Source: SZUA-229 sp036567985
GTDB taxonomy: Bacteria > Pseudomonadota > Gammaproteobacteria > SZUA-229
Reading direction: 5' to 3'
Assembly (NCBI GenBank): GCA_036567985.1
Contig: DATCTK010000012.1
Location: forward strand, 32,288-96,287
Length of the DNA: 64,000 bases
Shown: piece by piece, positions 16,864 through 24,461 of the stretch
Numbering within the stretch: the first letter of the stretch is position 1
How the letters are laid out: each line of letters opens with the position of its first letter
The notes under the pieces: model-generated
Seen by the model: the letters and a program-made list of their open reading frames with translations, nothing else
Databases searched by the model: none
What the model was told of the DNA's origin: nothing
Program-made: the position numbers and the translations under genes

Positions 16864-18195
16864 ATGTCAAGTGGTATTAAGAAGTCCTTAATAGCCCTAT
16901 CAGTTTCCGGTGCACTGATTGCACCATCAGCATATGCAACCAACGGTTACTTTGCACACGGTTACAGCACCGCAGAAAAAGGTCTGGCAGGTGCGGGTGT
17001 TGCTTATTCACAGGATGCACTGTCTTCTGCGACCAACCCTGCGGGTCTGGTGAAAGTGGGTGAGCGTCTGGACGTGGGCGGTGCGATTTTCAATCCAAAT
17101 CGTAAGTACACTGCAAGTATGCCAAGTGGTGCGGCGACTATCGGCAATACAGGTTTCCCCGCATTTCCATTAACACCGGGCACCTATGAAAGTTCGCACG
17201 ATTATTTCTTTATTCCGCACATTGCTTATAACTGGATGCTGGATGACACCACAGCGTTTGGTATTGCTGCATACGGTAATGGTGGTATGAATACAGACTA
17301 TCAAACTGTTCAAAACCCAAATAATACAACCGGTACATTTGGCGGCGGTAATGCAGGTATTAACCTGTCACAGCTGTTTATCAATGCATCCTATGCCAAG
17401 CAGATTGACGATAAAAACGCGGTAGGTGCCAGCCTGATTGTGGCTTACCAGATGTTTAAGGCGCATGGCCTGGGTGCATTTGGTCAACTTGGATTCTCAA
17501 ATGATCCAGCTAATCTGACAGATAATGGTGATGACACATCTTACGGTTATGGTGTAAAGCTGGGTTGGCAGGGTGACGTGACACCGGATGTGACACTGGG
17601 TGTGTCATACCAGTCCAAAATGTCGATGAGCGAATTTGATGACTATGCCGGTCTATTTGCCGAGCAGGGTGGTTTTGATATTCCTGCAACCGCTATTATC
17701 GGGTTAGCATGGAAGACATCGGATAGGTCTACGTTGGTTGCCGACATTCAGCAGATTTACTACAGCGATGTCGCGTCGATCGGCAATGATGGTGTGAATA
17801 ATCTGTTTGCCTGTGGTATGGCAGGTGGCGCACCCAATGCGTCCTGTCTGGGTGGTTCAAACGGTGCAGGCTTCGGTTATGATGACATGACCGTCATCAA
17901 GCTGGGTTATGAGTGGCAGCAAAATGATATGACCTGGCGCGTGGGTGTAAGCAATGGCGATCAGCCGATTTCTGATAAAGAAACCATGCTGAACATTCTG
18001 GCACCAGCGGTTATGGAAACCCATTTAACCTTTGGTTTTACTATGCCTATCAGTGCCAACTCTGAATTTACATTTGCAGGTATGTACGCACCAAGCAACT
18101 CTGTAGAAGGTCCAACACAGTTTGATAATACACAGACTGTAAAGCTCGAAATGGATCAGTTTGAACTTCAGGGTACCTACACTATGAAGTTCTAA
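16864..18195 (+). CDS. FadL/OmpP1/TodX-family outer-membrane transporter
   Basis: FadL-family beta-barrels move hydrophobic compounds across the outer membrane. From ATG 16864 the 443-residue precursor has a signal peptide (cleavage at SAYA-TNG). The family's N-terminal hatch region follows (GYSTAEKGLAGAGVAYSQDALSSATNPAGL). Alternating beta-strands continue to a terminal phenylalanine (YTMKF), as needed for barrel assembly. GAGGAT lies 8 bp upstream; the frame extends further but without support. Its place beside sulfur genes suggests a hydrophobic sulfur or other substrate, which is inference only. Confidence 0.9.
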   Translation: MSSGIKKSLIALSVSGALIAPSAYATNGYFAHGYSTAEKGLAGAGVAYSQDALSSATNPAGLVKVGERLDVGGAIFNPNRKYTASMPSGAATIGNTGFPAFPLTPGTYESSHDYFFIPHIAYNWMLDDTTAFGIAAYGNGGMNTDYQTVQNPNNTTGTFGGGNAGINLSQLFINASYAKQIDDKNAVGASLIVAYQMFKAHGLGAFGQLGFSNDPANLTDNGDDTSYGYGVKLGWQGDVTPDVTLGVSYQSKMSMSEFDDYAGLFAEQGGFDIPATAIIGLAWKTSDRSTLVADIQQIYYSDVASIGNDGVNNLFACGMAGGAPNASCLGGSNGAGFGYDDMTVIKLGYEWQQNDMTWRVGVSNGDQPISDKETMLNILAPAVMETHLTFGFTMPISANSEFTFAGMYAPSNSVEGPTQFDNTQTVKLEMDQFELQGTYTMKF

Positions 18196-18222
18196 TTTAA
18201 TTAGACTTTATCAAGTGTTGTG

Positions 18223-18255
18223 AAAAGGCTGCGCAATTATGCGCGGCCTTTTTTT
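18223..18255 (+). terminator. Rho-independent terminator of the FadL-type gene
   Basis: AAAAGGC-GCGCA pairs with TGCGC-GCCTTTT around loop ATTA, with one bulge, and a T-run follows. It lies 27 bp past the stop and leads into repeat copy C. Confidence 0.9.
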
Positions 18256-18345
18256 ATATGCTGGATGCATGGTATTTTGCGAGAGGCATGGATGTCGTTA
18301 GTCAAAAGACCAAAGACCAAAGACCAAAGACCAAAGACCAAAGAT
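18256..18345 (+). repeat. Terminator-linked repeat, copy C, with CAAAGAC heptamers
   Basis: The core is ATGCTGGATGCATGGTAT, then TTTGCGAGAGGCATGGATGTC. The first stem is ATGC/GCAT around TGGAT. After it come GTTAGTC, AAAAGAC, four CAAAGAC and CAAAGAT, in exact 7-bp phase. Confidence 0.85.
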
Positions 18346-18511
18346 ATGGGTTGAGTCTGTTTGCGTTTATTAGTGTTCATTCGCGGGCTAGCGCGTTTTC
18401 ATTTGATTTGATTTTTTAATTTTTGAAATAAAACCACTGCATTTTAGTGCTGTTTTTATATGTATTAGATTTTAATAATACTCTTAAATAGATGGATAAA
18501 AGATTTTTACG

Positions 18512-18540
18512 TTGACAACTAGTGCGGCGGACGTTTATTT
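18512..18540 (+). promoter_or_regulatory. Candidate promoter of the exported hypothetical gene
   Basis: A consensus -35 TTGACA at 18512-18517 is followed after 17 bp by TTATTT at 18535-18540. The -10 box is weak, so the call is tentative. A strong GGGGACGGAG ribosome-binding site lies at 18592-18600. Confidence 0.4.
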
Positions 18541-18606
18541 TTACCGCGCGTTACTTTTGCGTGGTTCTAAATAAAATACCTTATTTGAAAGGGGACGGAG
18601 TTTAAA

Positions 18607-19533
18607 ATGAAGATCAAATCACTAACAAGAATAGCCATGGTTATGTTATTCAGTATGGCGGCGATGACTGCGCAGGCGGCTGAAAAATTATTGCCTTTCG
18701 CACTGGCGTCTAATGATGCGGGTTCAATTGCCGATAAACTGGATGCAACTAAAGCGGCATTAACAGAAAACGGTTTTGATATTGCGGGCGAATATTCACC
18801 TTATTCTACAGCGCACATTATTGTTGTAACCAATGACGAGCTGAAAAAGGCCGGTGCCACACATGACCGTGCAGGTTACATTGCAGCACAGCGTGTTGCG
18901 TTAACCGAGCTTGATGGCAAAGTACAGGTTTCCTACACCAATCCCGCGTATATGGCCTATGCCTACCATGTGAATGACGCGCTGCCAAAGACAAGCGCAG
19001 CACTTAAAGCAGCACTGGGTCACGTGCAGGATTTCGGCCCCAAAAAAGGCATGAATGAAAAAGAGCTGAACAAGTATCACTACACCTTCGGCATGGAATA
19101 CTTCGATGAGCCATGGGAACTGGCGTCAAAAGGCAGTCATCAGGACATGGTGTCTACCATCGAGAAAAACCTCAAAGCAGGTAAATCCGGTGCCGGCCAG
19201 GTATACAAGATCAGCATCCCAGGTACGTCACAGGTTCTGTTCGGTGTTTCCATGAAAGCGCCTGAAGAAGGTAAGAAATACATGGATGAAACCTTCATTA
19301 TGAGTGAAATCGACTTCAAACCTCTGCGTTCAACTGCGCATCTGCCCTATGAAATACTGGTTAAGGGTGAGGAAGCGGAAGCACTTCACGCACGTTTCCG
19401 TATCGCGATTAACTTCCCAGACCTGTCTATGATGGGTAGCAACAGCTTTATGAACATCATGCCAACACCGGATGCGATTCGCGCGGTATTGACCGATGTG
19501 GCTGGCGGTAAAATCAGTGATGATTTCTTCTAA
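18607..19533 (+). CDS. Exported protein of unknown function
   Basis: I do not recognise this 308-residue protein with confidence. It has a clear Sec signal peptide (cleavage near AQAAEKLLPF). The mature part looks like two similar alpha/beta halves: about 24-120, with IADKLDATKAALTENGFDI and AHIIVVTNDELKK, and about 175-308, with MVSTIEKNLKAGKSGAGQVYKISIPG and AIRAVLTDVAGG. It has no cysteines and no obvious metal site. Weak resemblance to DUF302-like folds is possible. It has its own promoter region and terminator, so it is monocistronic. It follows the sulfur-linked FadL-type gene, and a role in the same physiology is a guess. Confidence 0.8.
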   Translation: MKIKSLTRIAMVMLFSMAAMTAQAAEKLLPFALASNDAGSIADKLDATKAALTENGFDIAGEYSPYSTAHIIVVTNDELKKAGATHDRAGYIAAQRVALTELDGKVQVSYTNPAYMAYAYHVNDALPKTSAALKAALGHVQDFGPKKGMNEKELNKYHYTFGMEYFDEPWELASKGSHQDMVSTIEKNLKAGKSGAGQVYKISIPGTSQVLFGVSMKAPEEGKKYMDETFIMSEIDFKPLRSTAHLPYEILVKGEEAEALHARFRIAINFPDLSMMGSNSFMNIMPTPDAIRAVLTDVAGGKISDDFF

Positions 19534-19556
19534 TTTGTAGAAATTACGACTGTTAG

Positions 19557-19587
19557 CAAAAGCCCGGCTATATGTCGGGCTTTTTTG
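19557..19587 (+). terminator. Rho-independent terminator
   Basis: AAAAGCCCG pairs with CGGGCTTTT around a short loop, and six T residues follow. It is 24 bp past the stop of the exported hypothetical gene and leads into repeat copy D. Confidence 0.93.
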
Positions 19588-19589
19588 TT

Positions 19590-19661
19590 ATGCACAGGAC
19601 GTGCGGTATTCCGCGAGAGGCAGGGAAGCAGTCGTTGGTCGTTAGTCGAGCGTCATTCGTC
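19590..19661 (+). repeat. Terminator-linked repeat, copy D, with GTC heptamers
   Basis: The core is ATGCACAGGACGTGCGGTAT, then TCCGCGAGAGGCAGGGAAGC. The array that follows is GTTGGTC, GTTAGTC, GAGCGTC, ATTCGTC in exact 7-bp phase. From 19662 to the ilvB start I see no further repeat and no leader peptide. Confidence 0.85.
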
Positions 19662-19893
19662 AAAAGCCGGGAGATTGATACTGGCTAAACGGAGGCTTTG
19701 CCTGATTTGGCGCCGGCCTTATAAAACTTGCGTGTATTGGCGGGCCAAAGCAGTTTAAGCTGTTAAATCGCTGGATGAACAAAGAGTGATGACCTGCTTC
19801 CTAAAGTAGGTTACACTTTGCGGCTTGCATATTGCTATGCGAAATCAAAAGTCCATGATTTATAAGGTTTTTTAAGGTTTGGAGACATCTAAG

Positions 19894-21600
19894 GTGGAAA
19901 TGACCGGTGCAGAAATCGTTGTTCAGAGCCTGATTGAGGAAGGCGTCGAGCACCTGTTTGGTTATCCTGGTGGTGCGGTATTGCATATATACGACGCACT
20001 CTACAAGCAGGACAAGCTGCAGCATATACTGGTGCGCCATGAACAGGCGGCTACCCATGCTGCGGATGGCTATGCGCGCAGCACAGGTAAGCCCGGTGTG
20101 GTGCTGGTCACCTCCGGCCCGGGCGCGACCAATGCGGTGACCGGCATTGCCACCGCCTATATGGACTCCATCCCCATGGTGGTACTGACCGGCCAGGTGC
20201 CCCGTGCACTGATTGGTAATGATGCCTTCCAGGAAGTGGACTCGGTGGGGATTACCCGTCCGGTGGTAAAACACAATTTCCTGGTGGAAGACATCAGCCA
20301 GCTGGCGGAAGTCATCAAGAAAGCATTTTATGTAGCCACCACCGGTCGTCCAGGCCCCGTGGTAGTGGATATTCCCAAGGATATCACCACCCATAAAATC
20401 GAATTTGTATACCCGCGCGAAATCAAAATGCGCTCCTATAACCCGGAGGTTCCATCGATCACTGGCCTGGGTGAGCAGCTCAAGCAGGCCTATGAGCTGA
20501 TTATGGACGCCAGGAAACCGATGATTTACACCGGTGGCGGGGTTATCCTGAGTAACGCCAGCGAACAGCTGGTTAAATTTTCCCAGTTGCTGGGTGCGCC
20601 GGTGACCAATACCCTGATGGGCCTGGGCGCCTATCCGGCAAACGACAGGCAGTTTGTCGGCATGCTGGGAATGCACGGTACCTATGAAGCCAATATGAGT
20701 ATGCATCACAGTGATGTGCTGATTGCGATTGGTGCGCGCTTTGATGACCGGGTAACCGGGAACCTGGAAAAATTCTGTCCCGATGCGCGCATTGTGCATA
20801 TTGATATTGATCCGGCCTCGATCTCCAAAAACGTTAAAGTCGATGTACCCATTGTGGGTGATGTGGGCGAGGTGCTGGATGAGCTGATCAAGCTGATTGA
20901 GGCCTCGGATCAGCGCCTGGAAAGCGGTGCATTGAGTTCATGGTGGCAGCAGATCGATGAGTGGCGAGCACAGGACTGCCTGAAATACAATGCCAACAGC
21001 GGCACCATCAAGCCCCAGTATGTGATCCAGAAGCTACATGAAGTGACCGAAGGCAATGCCTTTGTTACCTCCGATGTGGGCCAGCACCAGATGTTTGCTG
21101 CGCAGTATTACGGCTTTAATAAACCGCGTCGCTGGATAAATTCCGGCGGGCTGGGCACCATGGGCTTTGGTCTGCCTGCGGCGATGGGTGTGCAGCTGGC
21201 ACACCCCGGCGCACAGGTTGCCTGTGTTACCGGTGAAGGCAGTATCCAGATGTGTATTCAGGAGCTTTCAACCTGTTCACAGTACAACCTGCCGGTAAAG
21301 ATCATCAACCTGAACAATGGTTACCTGGGCATGGTGCGCCAGTGGCAGGAGTTTTTCTATGAAAGACGCTATGCCAGTTCCTATATGGAATCACTGCCGG
21401 ATTTTGTTGCCCTGGCTGAGGCCTATGGCCATGTGGGCATGCGTATCGATAAAATTGAAGACGTGGTGCCTGCGTTACAGGATGCCTATGGCAAATATAA
21501 AGATCGCGTGGTGTTTATCGACTTTATGATTGATCGCGAAGAAAACGTTTATCCTATGATTCCTGCGGGTGCAGGGCTTAACGAAATGATTCTGATTTAG
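19894..21600 (+). CDS. ilvB: Acetolactate synthase large subunit
   Basis: This thiamine-diphosphate enzyme makes 2-acetolactate or 2-aceto-2-hydroxybutyrate for valine, leucine and isoleucine. GTG 19894 is the likely start: GGAG lies 9 bp upstream and the product then begins VEMTGAEIVVQSLIEEG, like other large subunits. TTG 19879 and ATG 19900 are alternatives. The 568-residue protein shows FGYPGGAVL, the catalytic glutamate in VRHEQAATHAADGYAR, and the ThDP/Mg motif as GEGSIQM followed by LNNGYLGMVRQW. It directly precedes ilvH and could equally be named ilvI. Confidence 0.97.
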   Translation: MEMTGAEIVVQSLIEEGVEHLFGYPGGAVLHIYDALYKQDKLQHILVRHEQAATHAADGYARSTGKPGVVLVTSGPGATNAVTGIATAYMDSIPMVVLTGQVPRALIGNDAFQEVDSVGITRPVVKHNFLVEDISQLAEVIKKAFYVATTGRPGPVVVDIPKDITTHKIEFVYPREIKMRSYNPEVPSITGLGEQLKQAYELIMDARKPMIYTGGGVILSNASEQLVKFSQLLGAPVTNTLMGLGAYPANDRQFVGMLGMHGTYEANMSMHHSDVLIAIGARFDDRVTGNLEKFCPDARIVHIDIDPASISKNVKVDVPIVGDVGEVLDELIKLIEASDQRLESGALSSWWQQIDEWRAQDCLKYNANSGTIKPQYVIQKLHEVTEGNAFVTSDVGQHQMFAAQYYGFNKPRRWINSGGLGTMGFGLPAAMGVQLAHPGAQVACVTGEGSIQMCIQELSTCSQYNLPVKIINLNNGYLGMVRQWQEFFYERRYASSYMESLPDFVALAEAYGHVGMRIDKIEDVVPALQDAYGKYKDRVVFIDFMIDREENVYPMIPAGAGLNEMILI

Positions 21601-21601
21601 T

Positions 21602-22096
21602 ATGAAAAAGCACATAATATCCCTGTTACTGGAAAATGAATCGGGTGCGTTGTCACGCGTTGCCGGCCTGTTTTCAGCGCGCGCATACAATATTGAATCA
21701 CTCTCGGTTGCGCCCACGGATGATGAAACCCTGTCGCGTATGACCATCGTTACTTCGGGCACCGATGAAATTGTTGAACAGATACAGAAACAGCTGAACA
21801 AGCTGATTGATGTGGTCAAGCTGATTGACCTGACCGAGTGCGCGCACATTGAACGTGAACTGATGCTGGCAAAAGTGGATGCCACCGGCGAAGCGCGGGA
21901 TGAAGTAAAGCGCCTGGTTGATATTTTCAACGGCAATATCGTCGATGTAACCGAAACCACCTACACGGTTGAACTGACCGATAGCGGCGAAAAGCTGGAT
22001 AGTTTTCTCGCTTCACTGTCAAGTATTAAAATTCATGAAGTGGTGCGCTCCGGCGCAATCGGCATATCCAGTGGCGACAATATACTTGCCTGTTAA
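21602..22096 (+). CDS. ilvH: Acetolactate synthase small (regulatory) subunit
   Basis: The regulatory subunit confers valine feedback inhibition and boosts large-subunit activity. The 164-residue protein has an N-terminal ACT domain (HIISLLLENESGALSRVAGLFSARAYNIESL). A C-terminal ACT-like half follows (ELMLAKVDATGEARDEVKRLVDIF, then RSGAIGIS). It begins one base after the ilvB stop, so translation is probably coupled. Length is normal. Confidence 0.97.
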   Translation: MKKHIISLLLENESGALSRVAGLFSARAYNIESLSVAPTDDETLSRMTIVTSGTDEIVEQIQKQLNKLIDVVKLIDLTECAHIERELMLAKVDATGEARDEVKRLVDIFNGNIVDVTETTYTVELTDSGEKLDSFLASLSSIKIHEVVRSGAIGISSGDNILAC

Positions 22097-22125
22097 TTTA
22101 TTCATTTAATTTCGAGAACAAACTG

Positions 22126-23148
22126 ATGAGCTTAAATATTTATTACGATAAAGACTGTGACCTTTCCCTGATCAAGGCTAAAAAAGTAACCATCGTGGGT
22201 TACGGATCACAGGGCCATGCCCATGCACTGAACCTGAAAGATTCTGGTGTGGATGTAACAGTTGCACTGCGCCCCGGTTCATCATCAGCGGTGAAGGCAG
22301 AAAATGAAGGCCTGAAAGTGTCGGGTATCGCCGAAGCAGTTGCTGCAGCTGATGTGGTGATGATTCTGGCACCGGATGAAATCTAGTCGGCTTTATACAA
22401 GGCTGAAATCGAGCCCAACCTGAAGCAGGGCGCAACCCTGGCATTTGCCCACGGCTTTGCGATTCACTATAACGCAATCGTACCCCGTGCCGACCTGGAC
22501 GTGATCATGATTGCACCTAAAGCACCGGGCCATACTGTACGCAGTGAGTTCGTACGTGGCGGCGGTGTACCTGACCTGATTGCGATTTATCAGGATGCAT
22601 CGGGCAAGGCCAAGGACCTGGCACTGTCCTATGCCTCAGGCGTGGGTGGTGGTCGTACCGCGATTATCGAAACAACCTTCAAAGATGAAACCGAAACCGA
22701 TCTGTTCGGCGAGCAGGCCGTGCTGTGTGGTGGTGCGGTTGAGCTGGTGAAAATGGGTTTCGAAACGCTGACCGAAGCAGGTTATGCGCCGGAAATGGCT
22801 TACTTTGAATGTCTGCACGAACTGAAACTGATTGTTGACCTGATGTTCGAAGGCGGTATCGCCAATATGAACTACTCCATTTCCAATAATGCGGAGTACG
22901 GCGAATATGTAACCGGCGATAAGGTTATTAACGAAGAAAGCCGCAAGGCAATGCGTCAGGCACTGAAAGATATCCAGAACGGCGAATATGCGAAGAAGTT
23001 TATTCTGGAAGGCATGACCAACTACCCTGAAATGACAGCGCGTCGTCGCAATAATGCAGCCCATCCGATTGAAATTGTCGGTGGCAAACTGCGTGAGATG
23101 ATGCCATGGATCAAGGCCAACCAGATCGTGGACAAAACCAAGAACTGA
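22126..23148 (+). pseudogene. ilvC: Ketol-acid reductoisomerase gene interrupted by one amber codon
   Basis: IlvC performs the NADPH-dependent second step of branched-chain amino acid synthesis. The frame encodes a full class I enzyme of about 340 residues, but codon 87 (22384-22386) is TAG. Sequence on both sides is otherwise intact and stays in frame. Before it are the NADP-binding VGYGSQGHAHALNLKDSG and VVMILAPDEI; after it SALYKAEIEPNLKQGA, PKAPGHTVRSEF and the C-terminal knotted domain. Family members usually have glutamine at this point, so CAG to TAG is the simplest change. No other ilvC is in the window. It may be a sequencing error, a recent mutation or a suppressed codon. Confidence 0.9.
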
Positions 23149-23192
23149 TTGTCTGTACACAGAGCAGCGTAAAGCGTTGCACAATCCATGAA

Positions 23193-23226
23193 AACAACAA
23201 AGGGGCGTATTGCCCCTTTGTTGTTT
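23193..23226 (+). terminator. Rho-independent terminator of ilvBHC
   Basis: AACAACAAAGGGGC pairs with GCCCCTTTGTTGTT around loop GTATT. The terminal T-rich part of the stem serves as the U-tract. It lies about 45 bp past the ilvC stop. Confidence 0.88.
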
Positions 23227-23354
23227 CTGCAGGGATTTCAATCTGTGGTTAGCCATGTCTGGTAGCCGTAAACACAAGTAAAAATTGGAAATTGTTGCCA
23301 TGTCTTTTACACTTGCTACTCACGGATCAATCACAGAGTAATCTAAACCAGCCT

Positions 23355-24167
23355 ATGAAACAGAATTCAAAAGTGGCCTATCACCGCAGAGGCATTTACC
23401 TGCTGCCCAATATCTTCACCACGGCAGCGATGTTCGGTGGCTTTTATGCCATTGTCGCCTCGATGAACGGACAGTTCGAAAAAGCCGCGCTGGCGATTTT
23501 TATTGCCATGATCCTGGACGGCGTGGATGGTCGCGTGGCGCGTATGACCAATACGCAAAGCGAGTTTGGCGCACAGTACGACAGCCTGTCGGATATGGTG
23601 TCATTTGGCATAGCCCCGGCACTGGTGATGTATCAATGGTCCCTGGCCAGTATGGTGGACCTGGGCTGGCAATGGGGCAAGCTGGGCTGGCTGGCGGCGT
23701 TTATCTACACCGCCTGTGCGGCGATGCGGCTGGCACGGTTTAACACCCAGCTGGGTGTGGCCGACAAGCGCTATTTCCAGGGCTTGCCCAGTCCCTCGGC
23801 CGCTGCAGTGGTGGCGGGTCTGGTCTGGGTCGGGGCGAATAACTCGGTACCCGGTGCCGATGTGGCCTTTTTTACCCTGCCATTGATGATAGCGCTGGGC
23901 CTGCTGATGATGAGTAATGTGCTCTATTACAGCTTCAAGGACGTGCATTTCAAGGGGCGTGTACCGTTTATCTCGCTGGTGGCGGTGGTGCTGGTGCTGG
24001 CGCTGGTGGCCGTTGAGACCTCCAAGGTGCTGTTCCTGGGATTTGCGCTTTATACCCTGTCGGGGCCGGTACTGAGCCTGTTGCGTAAGGTGCGTAAACT
24101 GAGCAAAAAGACCGATATCGGCAGTGATGCAGGCAATGGGACAGGGAATGATGGGGATAAGGGTTAA
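23355..24167 (+). CDS. pssA: CDP-diacylglycerol--serine O-phosphatidyltransferase
   Basis: This integral membrane enzyme makes phosphatidylserine, the precursor of phosphatidylethanolamine. From ATG 23355 the 270-residue protein carries the full CDP-alcohol phosphotransferase signature: D55, D58-G59, A62-R63, G72, D76 and D80 (starting DGVDGRVAR). Multiple membrane helices surround it. The frame is open for 63 bp upstream, but those residues do not resemble the family. It sits between ilvC and leuA, a common gammaproteobacterial arrangement, after a terminator and so probably on its own promoter. Confidence 0.93.
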   Translation: MKQNSKVAYHRRGIYLLPNIFTTAAMFGGFYAIVASMNGQFEKAALAIFIAMILDGVDGRVARMTNTQSEFGAQYDSLSDMVSFGIAPALVMYQWSLASMVDLGWQWGKLGWLAAFIYTACAAMRLARFNTQLGVADKRYFQGLPSPSAAAVVAGLVWVGANNSVPGADVAFFTLPLMIALGLLMMSNVLYYSFKDVHFKGRVPFISLVAVVLVLALVAVETSKVLFLGFALYTLSGPVLSLLRKVRKLSKKTDIGSDAGNGTGNDGDKG

Positions 24168-24241
24168 AAAAGCCCTTGGCAAAAACAGATGAAATCGCTA
24201 TAGTTTTAAACGTAGACAACACATATACACATTTAAGTATT

Positions 24242-24361
24242 ATGAATTTAAACAGAGCACACAATGCGTTACCGCAAGCCGCCTGCAAGCCATTTGCATG
24301 CGCTGCTCTGTCCTGCCTGTGTCTACGTCCTCTACATGCGCTCTCACTGCTGCTGCCGTAA
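24242..24361 (+). promoter_or_regulatory. Possible leucine leader peptide upstream of leuA
   Basis: A 39-codon frame starts at ATG 24242 and ends in a Leu-rich run (ALSLLLP, then TAA); 9 of its last 18 codons before the stop are or flank Leu codons. The last Leu and Pro codons overlap a small hairpin, CTGCC/GGCAG around GTAA. A second dyad, GGATAC/GTATCC, lies at about 24418-24438. No hairpin with a T-run was found before leuA and the ribosome-binding site is weak, so attenuation is only a hypothesis. Confidence 0.35.
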
Positions 24362-24461
24362 GGCAGTTATCAAGTTCTGGCGAGGCGAAATACGCATAAC
24401 AACACCCGAATTCCACAGGATACATTTAATACGGTATCCCGCTGATTAGCAGGACAGATTC

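Noticed and set aside
14714..18345. Heptamer and 10-bp arrays as CRISPR arrays
   Set aside because: Units are 7 or 10 bp with no unique spacers and no cas genes nearby.
21229..21320. GEG instead of GDG in the acetolactate synthase cofactor motif as a defect
   Set aside because: GEGSIQM is found in other proteobacterial large subunits; the rest of the motif is normal.
22384..22386. The ilvC TAG as a pyrrolysine codon
   Set aside because: Pyrrolysine in known ilvC genes is unknown, no Pyl system is visible here, and glutamine is the usual residue at this point.
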